Source: Parvibaculum sp. (GTDB lineage Bacteria > Pseudomonadota > Alphaproteobacteria > Parvibaculales > Parvibaculaceae). Taken from it: a DNA stretch of 64,000 nucleotides. The DNA lies in the NCBI RefSeq assembly GCF_030651915.1, contig NZ_JAUSBV010000002.1, forward strand, positions 200,414-264,413. Direction: 5' to 3'. The first letter of the stretch is position 1, and each line of letters starts with the position of its first letter. The position numbers and the translations under genes were made by a program. Shown here one piece after another: positions 9,205-17,542 of the stretch. The notes under the pieces were generated by a model that did no database searches, was not told the DNA's origin, and saw nothing but the letters and a program-made list of their open reading frames with translations.

Positions 9205-9624
9205 TCAGGGCCGCAAGGTTTCCCAATCCGGAAAGGCGCCGTCGAAATGCGGCGCCTTTTCGCTGTCCGCGTCCCATGAAGCGCGCGCGACGAGATGTTC
9301 CTGCGCGACAATACGCGCCGCAATGTCGCCGTCAAGCGCGCTTGCCGCAAGGATGATCGTCTCGTCGGGTTCGACGAGATTGGCGCCGGTCATCGCCGAG
9401 CCGCAGCGCAAACAGAAGGCGCGCACAAGTTCCGGCGAGCTTTTGTAACTGGTGAGATATTCCGCGCCGGTCCAAGTGACCTCGTCGCGCCGCGCGACGA
9501 AGAAGGCGCCGGCGGCACCGCCCGCCGCCTTGCGGCACATCGAACAATGACAGATGACGATGCCGCTCATCCCGCCACGGATCGCGAAACGCACCGCGCC
9601 GCAGAGGCAGCGTCCCTCGATCAT
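9205..9624 (-). CDS. GFA family zinc-binding protein (CENP-V/glutathione-dependent formaldehyde-activating type)
   Basis: A 139-residue protein with the full GFA zinc pattern: CLCGAVRF at residues 5-12, CHCSMCRKAAGGAAGAFF near residue 25, and FCLRCGSAM near residue 70. Some family members speed S-hydroxymethylglutathione formation, but most have no proven activity, so function stays open. The frame continues 30 codons upstream into Arg-rich shadow sequence; MIEGRCLCGAVRF is the usual start. It lies 10 bp downstream of the quinone oxidoreductase gene, likely in the same transcript. Confidence 0.88.
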   Translation of the reverse strand: MIEGRCLCGAVRFAIRGGMSGIVICHCSMCRKAAGGAAGAFFVARRDEVTWTGAEYLTSYKSSPELVRAFCLRCGSAMTGANLVEPDETIILAASALDGDIAARIVAQEHLVARASWDADSEKAPHFDGAFPDWETLRP

Positions 9625-9634
9625 GCGTCCATTC

Positions 9635-10624
9635 TCACGGCACCAGCACGCTGGCGCCCGTCGTCTTGCGCCCCTCGAGATCGAGATGGGCGCGGGCCGC
9701 TTCGCCCAGCGCATAGCGCTGGTTGATTTCGATCTTGACCGCGCCCGAGGCGACCACGGCGAAAAGATCGTCGGCCATTTCCTGAAAGGCCGTCGGCGTT
9801 TTTGCCATGTAGTGAAACATGGTCGGGCGGGTGACGAAGAGCGAACCCTTCTGCGCCAGGATGCCGAGATCGACGCCGGTCACCGGGCCCGAGGCATTGC
9901 CGAAGGAAACGAGCAGGCCCAAAGGCGCCAGACTGTCGAGCGAGCCGATGAAGGTTGCCTTGCCGACGCCGTCATAGACGACCGGCACTTTTTTGCCGCC
10001 GGTGATTTCCTTGACCCGCGCCGCCACGTCTTCCTTGGTGTAGTCGATCACATGATCGCAGCCATGGGCGCGGGCGAGGGCGGCCTTTTCTTCCGAGCTC
10101 GTCGTGCCGATGACGGTGGCGCCGAGATGTTTGGCCCATTGGCAGGCGATCAGGCCGACGCCGCCGGCGGCTGCATGCCACAAGATCGTCTGGCCTTTCT
10201 CGACGCGGAAGGTCTGGCGCAAGAGGAACTGCGCGGTCAGGCCTTTCAGCATCATCGCGGCGGCGGCCTCGTCCGAAACCGCGCCGGGGACCTTGACCAC
10301 CGAACCGGCGTTGACGTTGTGCATTTCGGCATAGGCGCCGATCGGGCCCGAGCCATAGGCGACGCGGTCGCCGGCCTTCAGATGCGTCACGCCGTCGCCG
10401 ACGGCTTCGACAATGCCCGCCGCTTCCATGCCGATGCCCGACGGCAGCGCCACCGGATAAAGTCCCGAGCGGTGATAGGTGTCGATGAAGTTGATGCCGA
10501 TGGCTTTGGCGCGCACCTGCACCTCGCCGGGCTTCGGGCCTGCGAGTTCGATCTCATGCAGGGCCATCGTCTCCGGCCCGCCGGTTTTCTCGATGCGGAT
10601 CGCCTTGATCTTGCGGATGCTCAT
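9635..10624 (-). CDS. qor: NADPH:quinone oxidoreductase (zinc-independent MDR family)
   Basis: A 329-residue medium-chain dehydrogenase/reductase of the zeta-crystallin type, expected to reduce quinones or other electrophiles with NADPH. The GroES-like N-domain contains INFIDTYHRSGLYPVALPSGIGMEAAG, typical of QOR, and lacks catalytic zinc cysteines. The Rossmann segment AAAGGVGLIACQWAKHLGATVIGTTSS lies near residues 150-176. The C-terminal HLDLEGRKTTGASVLVP is the family ending. It is followed at 10 bp by the GFA gene; both would suit detoxification of reactive carbonyls, which is only an inference from adjacency. Confidence 0.92.
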   Translation of the reverse strand: MSIRKIKAIRIEKTGGPETMALHEIELAGPKPGEVQVRAKAIGINFIDTYHRSGLYPVALPSGIGMEAAGIVEAVGDGVTHLKAGDRVAYGSGPIGAYAEMHNVNAGSVVKVPGAVSDEAAAAMMLKGLTAQFLLRQTFRVEKGQTILWHAAAGGVGLIACQWAKHLGATVIGTTSSEEKAALARAHGCDHVIDYTKEDVAARVKEITGGKKVPVVYDGVGKATFIGSLDSLAPLGLLVSFGNASGPVTGVDLGILAQKGSLFVTRPTMFHYMAKTPTAFQEMADDLFAVVASGAVKIEINQRYALGEAARAHLDLEGRKTTGASVLVP

Positions 10625-10658
10625 CTGCTTCTTTCCCTGTCATTTCAATTGGTCGTTG

Positions 10659-11282
10659 TCATTTGCGTGCCAGTGCCAGGCCGATGCCGGCGCCGATCAG
10701 CACCGAACCGGTGATGCGGTTGCGGATGGCCTGCGCGCGTTCGCTTTTCAGCCAGGGTGCCAGCTTGCCGGCGGCGAGGCCGAAAGCGCCGTCCGACAAG
10801 GTGCCGATGGCGATGAAGGTGGCGGCGAGCAAGAGGAGCTGCGGCATTGCCGGCGCGGCGGGACTGATGAACTGCGGAAAGAAGGCCGCGTAGAAAGCCA
10901 GCGTCTTCGGATTGGTGACCGAAATCAGAAAGCCGCGGCGGTAGAGCGCGGCGTGGCTGTCGGTCTTGCGCCGTTGCGCCGGCAGGTTCGGGTCTTCGTA
11001 GGGCGCGCGGAAGGCGGCAATGCCGATCCAGACCAGATAGGCGGCGCCGATCAGTTTCAGTGCTTCGCCCCAAGGCCCGAGGGCGGCCAGCAGCGGCGCC
11101 AGTCCCAGCACCGTCAGCGTCATGTGAACGCAAAGCGCTGTCGTCGTGCCGGCAAGTCCGATCATCGCGGCGCGCGGGCCCTGGCGGATGCCGCAGGCGA
11201 CCAGATAGGTCACGACCGGCCCCGGGATCACGCAGAGGATCAGGGTGGCGACGATGAAGCCCAGATAGAGTTCAAGCGACAT
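10659..11282 (-). CDS. LysE/RhtB family exporter
   Basis: A 207-residue inner-membrane protein with about six hydrophobic segments. It starts MSLELYLGFIVATLILCVIPGPVVTYLVACGIRQG, the canonical RhtB/LysE N-terminus with the PGP motif. The second half carries GFLISVTNPKTLAFYAAFFPQF, the family's other signature. The family exports amino acids such as homoserine, threonine or lysine; the substrate cannot be told here. It sits between qor and the dienelactone hydrolase gene, all leftward with gaps of about 30 bp. Confidence 0.92.
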   Translation of the reverse strand: MSLELYLGFIVATLILCVIPGPVVTYLVACGIRQGPRAAMIGLAGTTTALCVHMTLTVLGLAPLLAALGPWGEALKLIGAAYLVWIGIAAFRAPYEDPNLPAQRRKTDSHAALYRRGFLISVTNPKTLAFYAAFFPQFISPAAPAMPQLLLLAATFIAIGTLSDGAFGLAAGKLAPWLKSERAQAIRNRITGSVLIGAGIGLALARK

Positions 11283-11310
11283 CCTGCGGCCCCCGCTTCG
11301 CGTTTGCGCG

Positions 11311-12003
11311 TCAGCCCAGATGCCGGGCGAAGAATTTCAGCGTCCGGTCGTTGGCCTCCTCGGCGGCCGCCTTGTCGTAATGCGCGCCGCCGGGCCTGGC
11401 GAAGGCATGGTCCATCTGCGGATAGCGATGGATCGTCACATGGGTGTTGTCGTGCAGACCCTTGACGACCGCCTCCTGCGCTTCCGGCGGCACGAATTCG
11501 TCCTTGCCGGCGATATGCAGCATCAGCGGTTTCTTGATGCCCGTGGCATCGTCGAGGCGGTTCTGGATGTTGACGCCGTAATAGCCGACCGAGGCATCGG
11601 TGCTGGTGTGGCAGGCGGCGAGATAGGCGAGCTGGCCGCCAAGGCAATAGCCGACCGTGCCGACCTTGCCGGATGACAGCGGACGCAGCGTGCGGATGGT
11701 GGCGGCGATGTCCTTGACGCCCTTGTCGACATCGAATTTGCCGAAGAGATCGAAGGCCTGTTTCCATTCGGCTTCGCTCTGATCGGTGATGTCGATGCCG
11801 GGCTCGATGCGCCAGAAGAGATCGGGGCAGAGCGCCATATAGCCCTGGCCCGCCAGCCCGTCGCAGAGATCGCGCATCACTTTATTGACGCCGAAAATCT
11901 CCTGGATGACGACGATGCCCGGGCCCTTGCCGCCGGCCGGTTTCGACAGATAGCCCGAGAAGTTTCCATCCGGGGTTTCGATCGCAATCGTCTCGCCGCT
12001 CAT
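11311..12003 (-). CDS. Dienelactone hydrolase family protein
   Basis: A 230-residue alpha/beta hydrolase with a cysteine nucleophile. The elbow reads GTVGYCLGGQLAYLAA near residues 115-130, the acid is in HIAGKDEFVPPEA, and the His is in YPQMDHAFARPGG. It starts MSGETIAIETPDGNFSGYLSKPAGG. Classical members open dienelactone to maleylacetate in chloroaromatic degradation, but most chromosomal copies have unknown substrates. No aromatic ring-cleavage genes are nearby. It is the first gene of the leftward set DLH-lysE-qor-GFA. Confidence 0.9.
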   Translation of the reverse strand: MSGETIAIETPDGNFSGYLSKPAGGKGPGIVVIQEIFGVNKVMRDLCDGLAGQGYMALCPDLFWRIEPGIDITDQSEAEWKQAFDLFGKFDVDKGVKDIAATIRTLRPLSSGKVGTVGYCLGGQLAYLAACHTSTDASVGYYGVNIQNRLDDATGIKKPLMLHIAGKDEFVPPEAQEAVVKGLHDNTHVTIHRYPQMDHAFARPGGAHYDKAAAEEANDRTLKFFARHLG

Positions 12004-12054
12004 GGCCGGCCTCCTTGATCGTCAACGGGGGAACGTCAGAGCCGGGACTCTAGA

Positions 12055-12150
12055 GCATTTTCCGGTCAAGTGGAGGCCGGTTGACCGTAGAAAATGCGAC
12101 CAAACAAAGGAATCCGGAGCCATTTGCGTTCCCGTGGGAACGCAAATGGC
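12055..12150. repeat. RIME/REP-like palindromic repeat with two stem-loops
   Basis: The first dyad has GCATTTT (12055-12061) pairing with AAAATGC (12091-12097), and CGGTCAA (12063-12069) pairing with TTGACCG (12081-12087). The second is a nearly perfect hairpin: 15-bp arms at 12119-12133 and 12136-12150 with a 2-bp loop. The phrase AGAGCATTTTCCGG...AAAATGCGACCAAACAA resembles the mosaic palindromes common between genes of Hyphomicrobiales. It lies upstream of the dienelactone hydrolase gene. Confidence 0.75.
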
Positions 12151-12194
12151 CCGGGCGATCCTCAGCCGTCAAATCGAGGGAAAGCGGCAGGTTT

Positions 12195-12377
12195 TCAGGC
12201 GGCTTTCGCGGTTTCGGCGCGGGCGCCGAAAAGGAAGAAGCGGCTCAGGCCGCGCGCTTTTGCGGCGGCATCGGCGTGCTTGCCGGCCGTCTGTTCGCTG
12301 CGAGCGGACAGCGCCAGGTCGCAGGCGGCGACATAGCTTGTGGCATAGGTGGCAAGGATGTTCATTTTATTCACCAT
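12195..12377 (-). CDS. Possible small hypothetical protein (60 residues)
   Basis: A 60-codon frame, MVNKMNILATYATSYVAACDLALS onward, divergent from the LysR gene and filling the gap between it and the repeat at 12055-12150. An inner ATG at 12365 gives a 56-residue version. Composition is Ala-rich with a basic C-terminal half (KARGLSRFFLFGARAE). The ribosome site is weak. LysR regulators often control the divergent neighbour, which makes a real gene plausible, but no family is recognised and the frame could be spurious. Confidence 0.35.
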   Translation of the reverse strand: MVNKMNILATYATSYVAACDLALSARSEQTAGKHADAAAKARGLSRFFLFGARAETAKAA

Positions 12378-12448
12378 TCGGTCTAGTATCTATGGGTGAT
12401 ATGCGCCTTGGTGTGGCCTTTATCAAACGATCTTTTTGCAACGCAGAA

Positions 12449-12463
12449 GTTAGAAAAACTAAC
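12449..12463. promoter_or_regulatory. Candidate LysR operator (T-N11-A dyad) at the lysR start
   Basis: The 15-bp perfect dyad GTTAG-AAAAA-CTAAC contains the T-N11-A core typical of LysR-type sites and ends two bases before the ATG of the LysR gene. It overlaps the place where a Shine-Dalgarno sequence should be, so binding would block both transcription and ribosome access. Autoregulation is an inference. Confidence 0.5.
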
Positions 12464-12465
12464 AT

Positions 12466-13407
12466 ATGTCCAGCCGCCGCCTGCCTTCGCTGAAAGCCCT
12501 GCGCGCCTTCGAGGCGGCCGCCCGGCATGGCAGTTTTTCGCGCGCCGCCGACGAACTCGGCGTCACCCATGCGGCGGTCAGCCATCAGATCCGGGCCTTG
12601 GAAGAAGAGCTCGGCGCCGCCTTGTTTCACCGCACCGGCCGTGCCGTCGAACTGACCGAGCGCGGGGCACGGCTGCTGCCGGTGCTGACCGCCGCTTTCG
12701 ACCAGATGGCCGAGGGCTGGGCGCAGGCGGGTGCCCGCGACAGCGCCGCGCTGACGGTGTCGGTCGAGCCCTCCTTCGCGGCGCGCTGGCTGGTGCTGCG
12801 TCTCGGCAAGTTCCATCGCGCCCATCCCGAGATCGAGCTCCGGCTGCTGCCATCTTCCGACGTCGTCGATTTCGAGCGCGAGGATGTCGATATCGGCGTG
12901 CGCTACGGGCTGGGCGGCTGGCCCGATGCGATCGCCGAAAAACTCTTCGAGGCGACCGTCTATCCGGTCTGCGCACCGTCGCTGCTCGATCCGAAAAAGC
13001 CGATCCGCAAACCGGAAGACCTCAGGAACTATCCGCTGCTGCATGAGGAGACGATGCAGCACTGGCTCTCATGGCTCGAAGGGGCGGGCGTTCGGAACCC
13101 GCGCTGGGCGGCCAGGGGTCCGCTTTTCATCGAGGCCTCGCTGGCGCTGCAGGCAGCGGCCGGCGGGCAGGGCGTGGCGCTCGCCAATGACACGCTGGCG
13201 ATGGCCGATCTCGCCGAGGGGCGGCTGATCCGCCTGTTCGAATTCGAAATGCCGGACGAGGAAGCCTATTGGCTGGTCTATCCCGAACGCAGCGCCGCAA
13301 AGCCAAAGGTGCAGGCCTTCCGCAACTGGATCCGCGAAGAGGCCGGGTTGCCGGCAACGGCGATGAGCGGCGTCACGCCGCGCGGGCGGGGACGCGTTCA
13401 GCGGTGA
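12466..13407 (+). CDS. LysR family transcriptional regulator, GcvA-like
   Basis: A 313-residue regulator. The N-terminal winged helix is RLPSLKALRAFEAAARHGSFSRAADELGVTHAAVSHQIRALEEELGAALFHR, residues 4-55, of the GcvA type. The C-terminal part is a periplasmic-binding-like effector domain with AALTVSVEPSFAARWLVLRLGKF at its start. The ATG at 12466 is preceded directly by a dyad (12449-12463) rather than by a normal ribosome site. The likely target is itself or the divergent small frame at 12195-12377. The effector is unknown. Confidence 0.92.
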   Translation: MSSRRLPSLKALRAFEAAARHGSFSRAADELGVTHAAVSHQIRALEEELGAALFHRTGRAVELTERGARLLPVLTAAFDQMAEGWAQAGARDSAALTVSVEPSFAARWLVLRLGKFHRAHPEIELRLLPSSDVVDFEREDVDIGVRYGLGGWPDAIAEKLFEATVYPVCAPSLLDPKKPIRKPEDLRNYPLLHEETMQHWLSWLEGAGVRNPRWAARGPLFIEASLALQAAAGGQGVALANDTLAMADLAEGRLIRLFEFEMPDEEAYWLVYPERSAAKPKVQAFRNWIREEAGLPATAMSGVTPRGRGRVQR

Positions 13408-13457
13408 GCCGCGCCACGCGGCACGGGATATACTGGTCGCCGGCAAGGGAGAACCCG

Positions 13458-14054
13458 ATGAGCGCTGCAAAGGAAACGGCCGTCACTTCCATCCGCACCG
13501 CGACGCGCGACGACGCCGCCGCGATCGCCAATATCTATGCGCCCTATGTCGAGGACACCGTGATCTCCTTCGAGGCCGTCGCGCCGGACGCCGTGCAGAT
13601 GGCGGAGCGGATCGCCAACACGCTGCCCGGCCTCCCCTGGCTCGTCCACGAGGCCGAAGGCCACGTGACCGGTTATGCCTATGCGAGCCCGCATCGCGCG
13701 CGCGCCGCCTATCGCTGGTCGGTCGATGCCGGCATCTATCTCGGCCGCGAGGCGCATCGGCAGGGCATCGGCACGGCGCTTTACGCGGTGCTCTTCGCGG
13801 CGCTGCGGGCGCAGGGCTATCACCGCGTTTATGGCGGCATCACGCTGCCCAATGCGGCCAGTATCGGCCTGCATGAAGCACAGGGCTTCAAGCCGATCGG
13901 CATCTATCCGGAAGTCGGTTTCAAGTTCGGTGCCTGGCGCGATGTCGGCTGGTGGGGTCTCGATCTGGCGCCGTCGAGCCAGGTGCCGGCCGAGCCGCTG
14001 CCCTTCACGCCCGTCATTCTCGACGGTGCCCGGCGCGTGGCCGCCGGGCTTTGA
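13458..14054 (+). CDS. GNAT N-acetyltransferase, phosphinothricin acetyltransferase-like
   Basis: A 198-residue acyl-CoA N-acyltransferase of the Pat/Bar type. IRTATRDDAAAIANIYAPYVEDTVISFEA is the characteristic N-terminus, and the acetyl-CoA loop is REAHRQGIGTALYAVLFAALRAQGYHRVYGGITLPNAASIGLHE. Relatives acetylate phosphinothricin, methionine sulfone or sulfoximine; the natural substrate is uncertain. The frame is open upstream inside the LysR gene; the ATG at 13458 after an AAGGGAGAA ribosome site is much better. It follows lysR by 50 bp in the same direction. Confidence 0.88.
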   Translation: MSAAKETAVTSIRTATRDDAAAIANIYAPYVEDTVISFEAVAPDAVQMAERIANTLPGLPWLVHEAEGHVTGYAYASPHRARAAYRWSVDAGIYLGREAHRQGIGTALYAVLFAALRAQGYHRVYGGITLPNAASIGLHEAQGFKPIGIYPEVGFKFGAWRDVGWWGLDLAPSSQVPAEPLPFTPVILDGARRVAAGL

Positions 14055-14098
14055 CGGCTCAGGCGGACGCGGATGAGTTCCGCGGTGAGCGCAGCCCG

Positions 14099-15025
14099 CT
14101 ATTTTATCTTTTTAACGGGGCGATCTAGCGCCTTTTTTTGTCGACGTTCGACCTTTGTAATGTCCTCGGCGGGTGGCAAATTTTCGGGCATTGTGCCGCC
14201 GATGTCTCGGATCGTATCGCGCACTTTCTTGCCGACGTCGTAGTGAGCGGCGTTGGCCGCTTCCTTTCCCCGAATTTTGTCTCGCCGAAGTTTTTCCTCA
14301 GTTTGAGTTGCGCGAAACAGGTTGGCGGCAAGTTCTGTGCTGCCCATGTGATCCAGAATATTTTGCTTGGCTCTAAGCCCCTTTTTCCGCTGGATACCAG
14401 GACGGTCCAAGCCTCCATATAGCCCTTTGTATCCAAAGGTCTGGAATATCGCGAAATCAATGGGCTGTATCACCCCGGCCCCCTTGGCTGCGCTGGCCAG
14501 GTTTTTATTGTGTTCCTTAATCTCGTCCCTCAGAAGGAGGCGCTTTTGCTCCTCGGAAAGGGGCATGTATTGGGCGGCATCGTCGTCTGCAATCTCCTGC
14601 CGGCGAGTCTGGATGGCAAAGTAAGTCTGCGCAAAGGCAACGGGCCGCTTTCGAGCGTCGCCATTTTGAGCGACCAGGTAGCAGGCGTACCTTGTGAGCC
14701 GAATATCCTCAATTTCTCGCTCAGCGCCTGAGCCGATCGAGACCATTTTCCTGACGTCGGCAAAATGGTTTTCGACCTTCTGACCGGTCCCGAGACATGC
14801 GGATTTGGCCTTCTGGATGACTTCGAGAAAATTGTCCCATTTGCTGTATTCGAGAAGCTCTTGAAGGTCGCGAGCGTCCCAAAACTCAACGCCGTCGTCA
14901 TCCGCTTGGGCCGCATTTTCGAAGCTGCTAATAAGCCGTTCGATAGGGCCATCGCCCATCTTTCCCAGGGCGCTCTCGAAGGCCGTATTTGCGAGCCTCT
15001 TCGAACCAGGTTTGTCGTCTGTCAT
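14099..15025 (-). CDS. dinD: DNA-damage-inducible protein D
   Basis: A 308-residue homologue of Escherichia coli DinD, recognised from long shared blocks: WDARDLQELLEYSKWDNF (BRO-N-like start), RLTRYACYLVAQNGD, AQTYFAIQTRRQE, FGYKGLYGGLDRPGI, ILDHMGSTELAANLFRATQ and the GGTMPENLP segment. In E. coli DinD is SOS-induced and inhibits RecA-mediated strand exchange in vitro. Here a perfect alphaproteobacterial LexA box lies 27 bp upstream, which supports the same control. Base composition is visibly less GC-rich than the neighbours, and the gene stands alone between unrelated operons, so horizontal acquisition is likely. Confidence 0.95.
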   Translation of the reverse strand: MTDDKPGSKRLANTAFESALGKMGDGPIERLISSFENAAQADDDGVEFWDARDLQELLEYSKWDNFLEVIQKAKSACLGTGQKVENHFADVRKMVSIGSGAEREIEDIRLTRYACYLVAQNGDARKRPVAFAQTYFAIQTRRQEIADDDAAQYMPLSEEQKRLLLRDEIKEHNKNLASAAKGAGVIQPIDFAIFQTFGYKGLYGGLDRPGIQRKKGLRAKQNILDHMGSTELAANLFRATQTEEKLRRDKIRGKEAANAAHYDVGKKVRDTIRDIGGTMPENLPPAEDITKVERRQKKALDRPVKKIK

Positions 15026-15051
15026 CTGGCTGTGTTCCTGAAGGAGATTCG

Positions 15052-15066
15052 GAACGATTGTAGAAC
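15052..15066 (-). promoter_or_regulatory. LexA (SOS) box upstream of dinD
   Basis: On the plus strand the site reads GAAC-GATTGTA-GAAC, a perfect match to the direct-repeat LexA box GTTC-N7-GTTC of alphaproteobacteria when read toward dinD. It ends 27 bp before the dinD ATG, where it would cover the core promoter. Confidence 0.88.
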
Positions 15067-15109
15067 ATTTGTCGCGGTGAGTCTTCCGTGGCGCCGTAGG
15101 ACCGAGGCC

Positions 15110-17137
15110 TTATCCCGCCCGCACCCGCCGCAGCTCCGCCTCAAGCGCATCCGCTTCCGTCAGCGGCAGCGAGCAGGTTTCGCCGGCACAGACATAAGCC
15201 GTGGGTTGTCCGTCGAGTTTCCCTTTGCCGCGCGCCGGATGGCCGTCGGGCAGGGCGGCGCCATCCACCACCCGCATCAGCACGCGATTGGGCAGCGAGA
15301 CGCTGAAAGCGGCGCGGGCGAGGGGGGCCGTCTCTTCATGCGTTCCCACCAGCACGATCTGCACCGGCCGGAGCCGCGTCTCGAAGCTGGCAATGTAAGT
15401 GCCGAGTGGAAAGATGTTCTGCTGCAGCTCGCCGGCAAAGGCGCGGATGATCTCGTCGGCGCGGGTCATGTAGGCGGGCTTGCCGGTCATGAGCGCCAGC
15501 CTCGCCAGCACGCCGGGCATTGTGCCGTTGGCGGCCGGCGTCGCATCGTCGGCAACCGTCCGTCTACGGACGATCAAGGCCGGGGCGTCGTCGGCGGTGA
15601 AGAAATAGCCGCCATTCGTCTCGTCGCGGTAATGGGCGTCGAGTTCGGCGACAAGGCTTTCGGCTGCCTCGATATAGGTTCCGTCGCCGGTCGCTTCGTT
15701 GAGCGCCAATGCTGCCGCCGCCATATTGGCCAGATCGTCGGCCATGGCGATATGCTGCAAGCGGCCCTCGCGCCAGGCATGGTGCAGGCGTCCATCGATA
15801 CGCATCGTCTCGATCACGAAGCGGAAAGCGGACGCCGCCATCGCCACCCAGTCGGCCTCGCCGAAGGCGGCGCCGGCGCGCGCCAGGGCGGCGATCGCCA
15901 TGCCGTTCCAGTCGGCCAGCACCTTGTCGTCGAAGCCCGGATGGACGCGCAGGTCGCGCTCGACAAAGGCGCGTGCCTTCAACGGCTCGAGTGCGGCTTC
16001 TTCTTCGGCCGTCAGCGGCAGATCCGCGCGCGCCAGCCGATTGAGAATATTGGTCTCCTCCCAATTGCCCTCGGCCGAGACATTGTAGGCCGCCTTGAAG
16101 AGGTCGGCTTCCGCTGGCGTGAACAGATTGTCGATCTCGGCTTCCGACCAGACATAGAACTTGCCCTCGACGCCCTCGCTGTCGGCATCAAGCGACGCCG
16201 CCATCCCGCCACCTTCGACAACCATCTCGCGCGCGATCCATTCGATGGTCTCGCGGACGCGGCGCGCGTAAAGCGGCTTGCGCGTTTCCTGCCAGACCAT
16301 GGTCAGCAATTCGATCAGCAGCGCATTGTCGTAGAGCATCTTTTCGAAATGCGGCGCCAGCCAGAATTCGTCGACCGAGTAGCGCGCATAGCCGCCGCCC
16401 AGATGATCGTAGATGCCGCCTTCCGACATATGGTCGAGGGCGCGCGTCACCGCTTGCGAGAAATCGGCGCGGCCGGTTTTCAGATGCGCGCGCCAGAGCA
16501 GCGTCAGGATCGGCACTTGCGGAAATTTCGGCGCGCCCTTTATGCCGCCATTCTCGCCATCCATCATCGGCAGCAGTTTTTCGGCGACGATCAGCGGCAC
16601 CTCGTCGGTCGGCTCGCCCGGCCGTGCGGTCGCCGATTGTTCGGCGAGTGCCGCCACCAGCGCCTTGCGGTTCTTGTCGATCTTTTCCGGTTCCTCGCGG
16701 AAGAGGCGCGCCACTTCCTCCAGCACATGGACGAAACCCGGCCGTCCGTAATTCGGCTCCTTCGGAAAATAGGTACCGCCCCAGAAGGGTTCGCCGTCCG
16801 GCGTCAGGAACATGGTCAGCGGCCAGCCGCCCTGCTGGCCGAGCAGATGCAGCGCCGACATGTAGATCGCGTCGATATCGGGGCGTTCCTCGCGGTCGAC
16901 CTTGATGTTGACGAAATGCGCATTCATCACCGCCGCCACGCCCGCATCCTCGAAGCTTTCATGCGCCATCACATGGCACCAGTGACAGGCCGCATAGCCG
17001 ACCGAGAGCAGGATCGGCTTGCCGGTCGCACGCGCCGCTTCGAGCGCCGCCTCGCCCCAGGGATGCCAGTGCACCGGATTGTCCTTGTGCTGCAGCAGAT
17101 AGGGACTTGTCTCGTCTTTCAGGAAATTGCGTGACAT
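15110..17137 (-). CDS. Thioredoxin-domain protein of the YyaL/SSP411 family
   Basis: A 675-residue protein with an N-terminal thioredoxin-like domain and a C-terminal (alpha/alpha)6-barrel resembling N-acylglucosamine 2-epimerase. The start MSRNFLKDETSPYLLQHKDNPVHWHPWG is the family signature, and the CHWC redox motif lies near residues 46-49 (GYAACHWCHVMAHESFED). FWGGTYFPKEP and the GGIYDHLGGGYARYSVDEFWLAPHFEKMLYDNA block mark the second domain. Function is unproven; roles in redox or folate metabolism have been suggested for relatives. The frame stays open 73 codons further upstream, but the family start is at 17137. Confidence 0.93.
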   Translation of the reverse strand: MSRNFLKDETSPYLLQHKDNPVHWHPWGEAALEAARATGKPILLSVGYAACHWCHVMAHESFEDAGVAAVMNAHFVNIKVDREERPDIDAIYMSALHLLGQQGGWPLTMFLTPDGEPFWGGTYFPKEPNYGRPGFVHVLEEVARLFREEPEKIDKNRKALVAALAEQSATARPGEPTDEVPLIVAEKLLPMMDGENGGIKGAPKFPQVPILTLLWRAHLKTGRADFSQAVTRALDHMSEGGIYDHLGGGYARYSVDEFWLAPHFEKMLYDNALLIELLTMVWQETRKPLYARRVRETIEWIAREMVVEGGGMAASLDADSEGVEGKFYVWSEAEIDNLFTPAEADLFKAAYNVSAEGNWEETNILNRLARADLPLTAEEEAALEPLKARAFVERDLRVHPGFDDKVLADWNGMAIAALARAGAAFGEADWVAMAASAFRFVIETMRIDGRLHHAWREGRLQHIAMADDLANMAAAALALNEATGDGTYIEAAESLVAELDAHYRDETNGGYFFTADDAPALIVRRRTVADDATPAANGTMPGVLARLALMTGKPAYMTRADEIIRAFAGELQQNIFPLGTYIASFETRLRPVQIVLVGTHEETAPLARAAFSVSLPNRVLMRVVDGAALPDGHPARGKGKLDGQPTAYVCAGETCSLPLTEADALEAELRRVRAG

Positions 17138-17231
17138 CGGGCCTTCCGGGCGATTGACTCGAGGAGATGAACTGATTTGTTGCGGCAATGTGGGGCATAA
17201 GAACCGCCCCGTCGAGAAAGAGATCAAGGCA

Positions 17232-17516
17232 ATGAAAGTCACGATCGATGTCGAACTGACGCCGGTGGAAGCACGGCGCCTGATGGGCCTGCCGGATCTC
17301 GAGCCGATGCAGCAGCGCCTGATCGCCGAGCTCGAGAAACGCATGGCCTCCAACATGTCCTATATCGATCCCGAGCAGATCGTGAAGGCGATCATGCCGG
17401 TCGGTGCGCAGGGGCTCGAACAGTTCCAGAGCCTCTTGTGGGGGATGGCGCAATCGGCGATGGGCGGGGCGAAGAAGCCTTCGTCGAAAAAAGACGGCAC
17501 GAAGAAAGAATCCTAG
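17232..17516 (+). CDS. DUF6489 family small protein
   Basis: A 94-residue acidic-then-basic protein, MKVTIDVELTPVEARRLMGLPDLEP onward, with a central helix-rich part (QQRLIAELEKRMASNMSYIDPEQIVKAIMP) and a Lys/Ser tail KKPSSKKDGTKKES. It matches my memory of a small alphaproteobacterial family of unknown function; it resembles phasin-like proteins only in general composition. It lies 26 bp upstream of the mnmE start, probably in the same transcript. The start was set by MKVTIDVELTP; the preceding open codons are the yyaL promoter side. Confidence 0.75.
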   Translation: MKVTIDVELTPVEARRLMGLPDLEPMQQRLIAELEKRMASNMSYIDPEQIVKAIMPVGAQGLEQFQSLLWGMAQSAMGGAKKPSSKKDGTKKES

Positions 17517-17542
17517 AGCCGCAAGCAACGGATCGATTCGGA

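Noticed and set aside
14055-15109. Prophage or genomic-island boundary around dinD
   Set aside because: No integrase, attachment repeat or tRNA was seen; only the single gene differs in composition.
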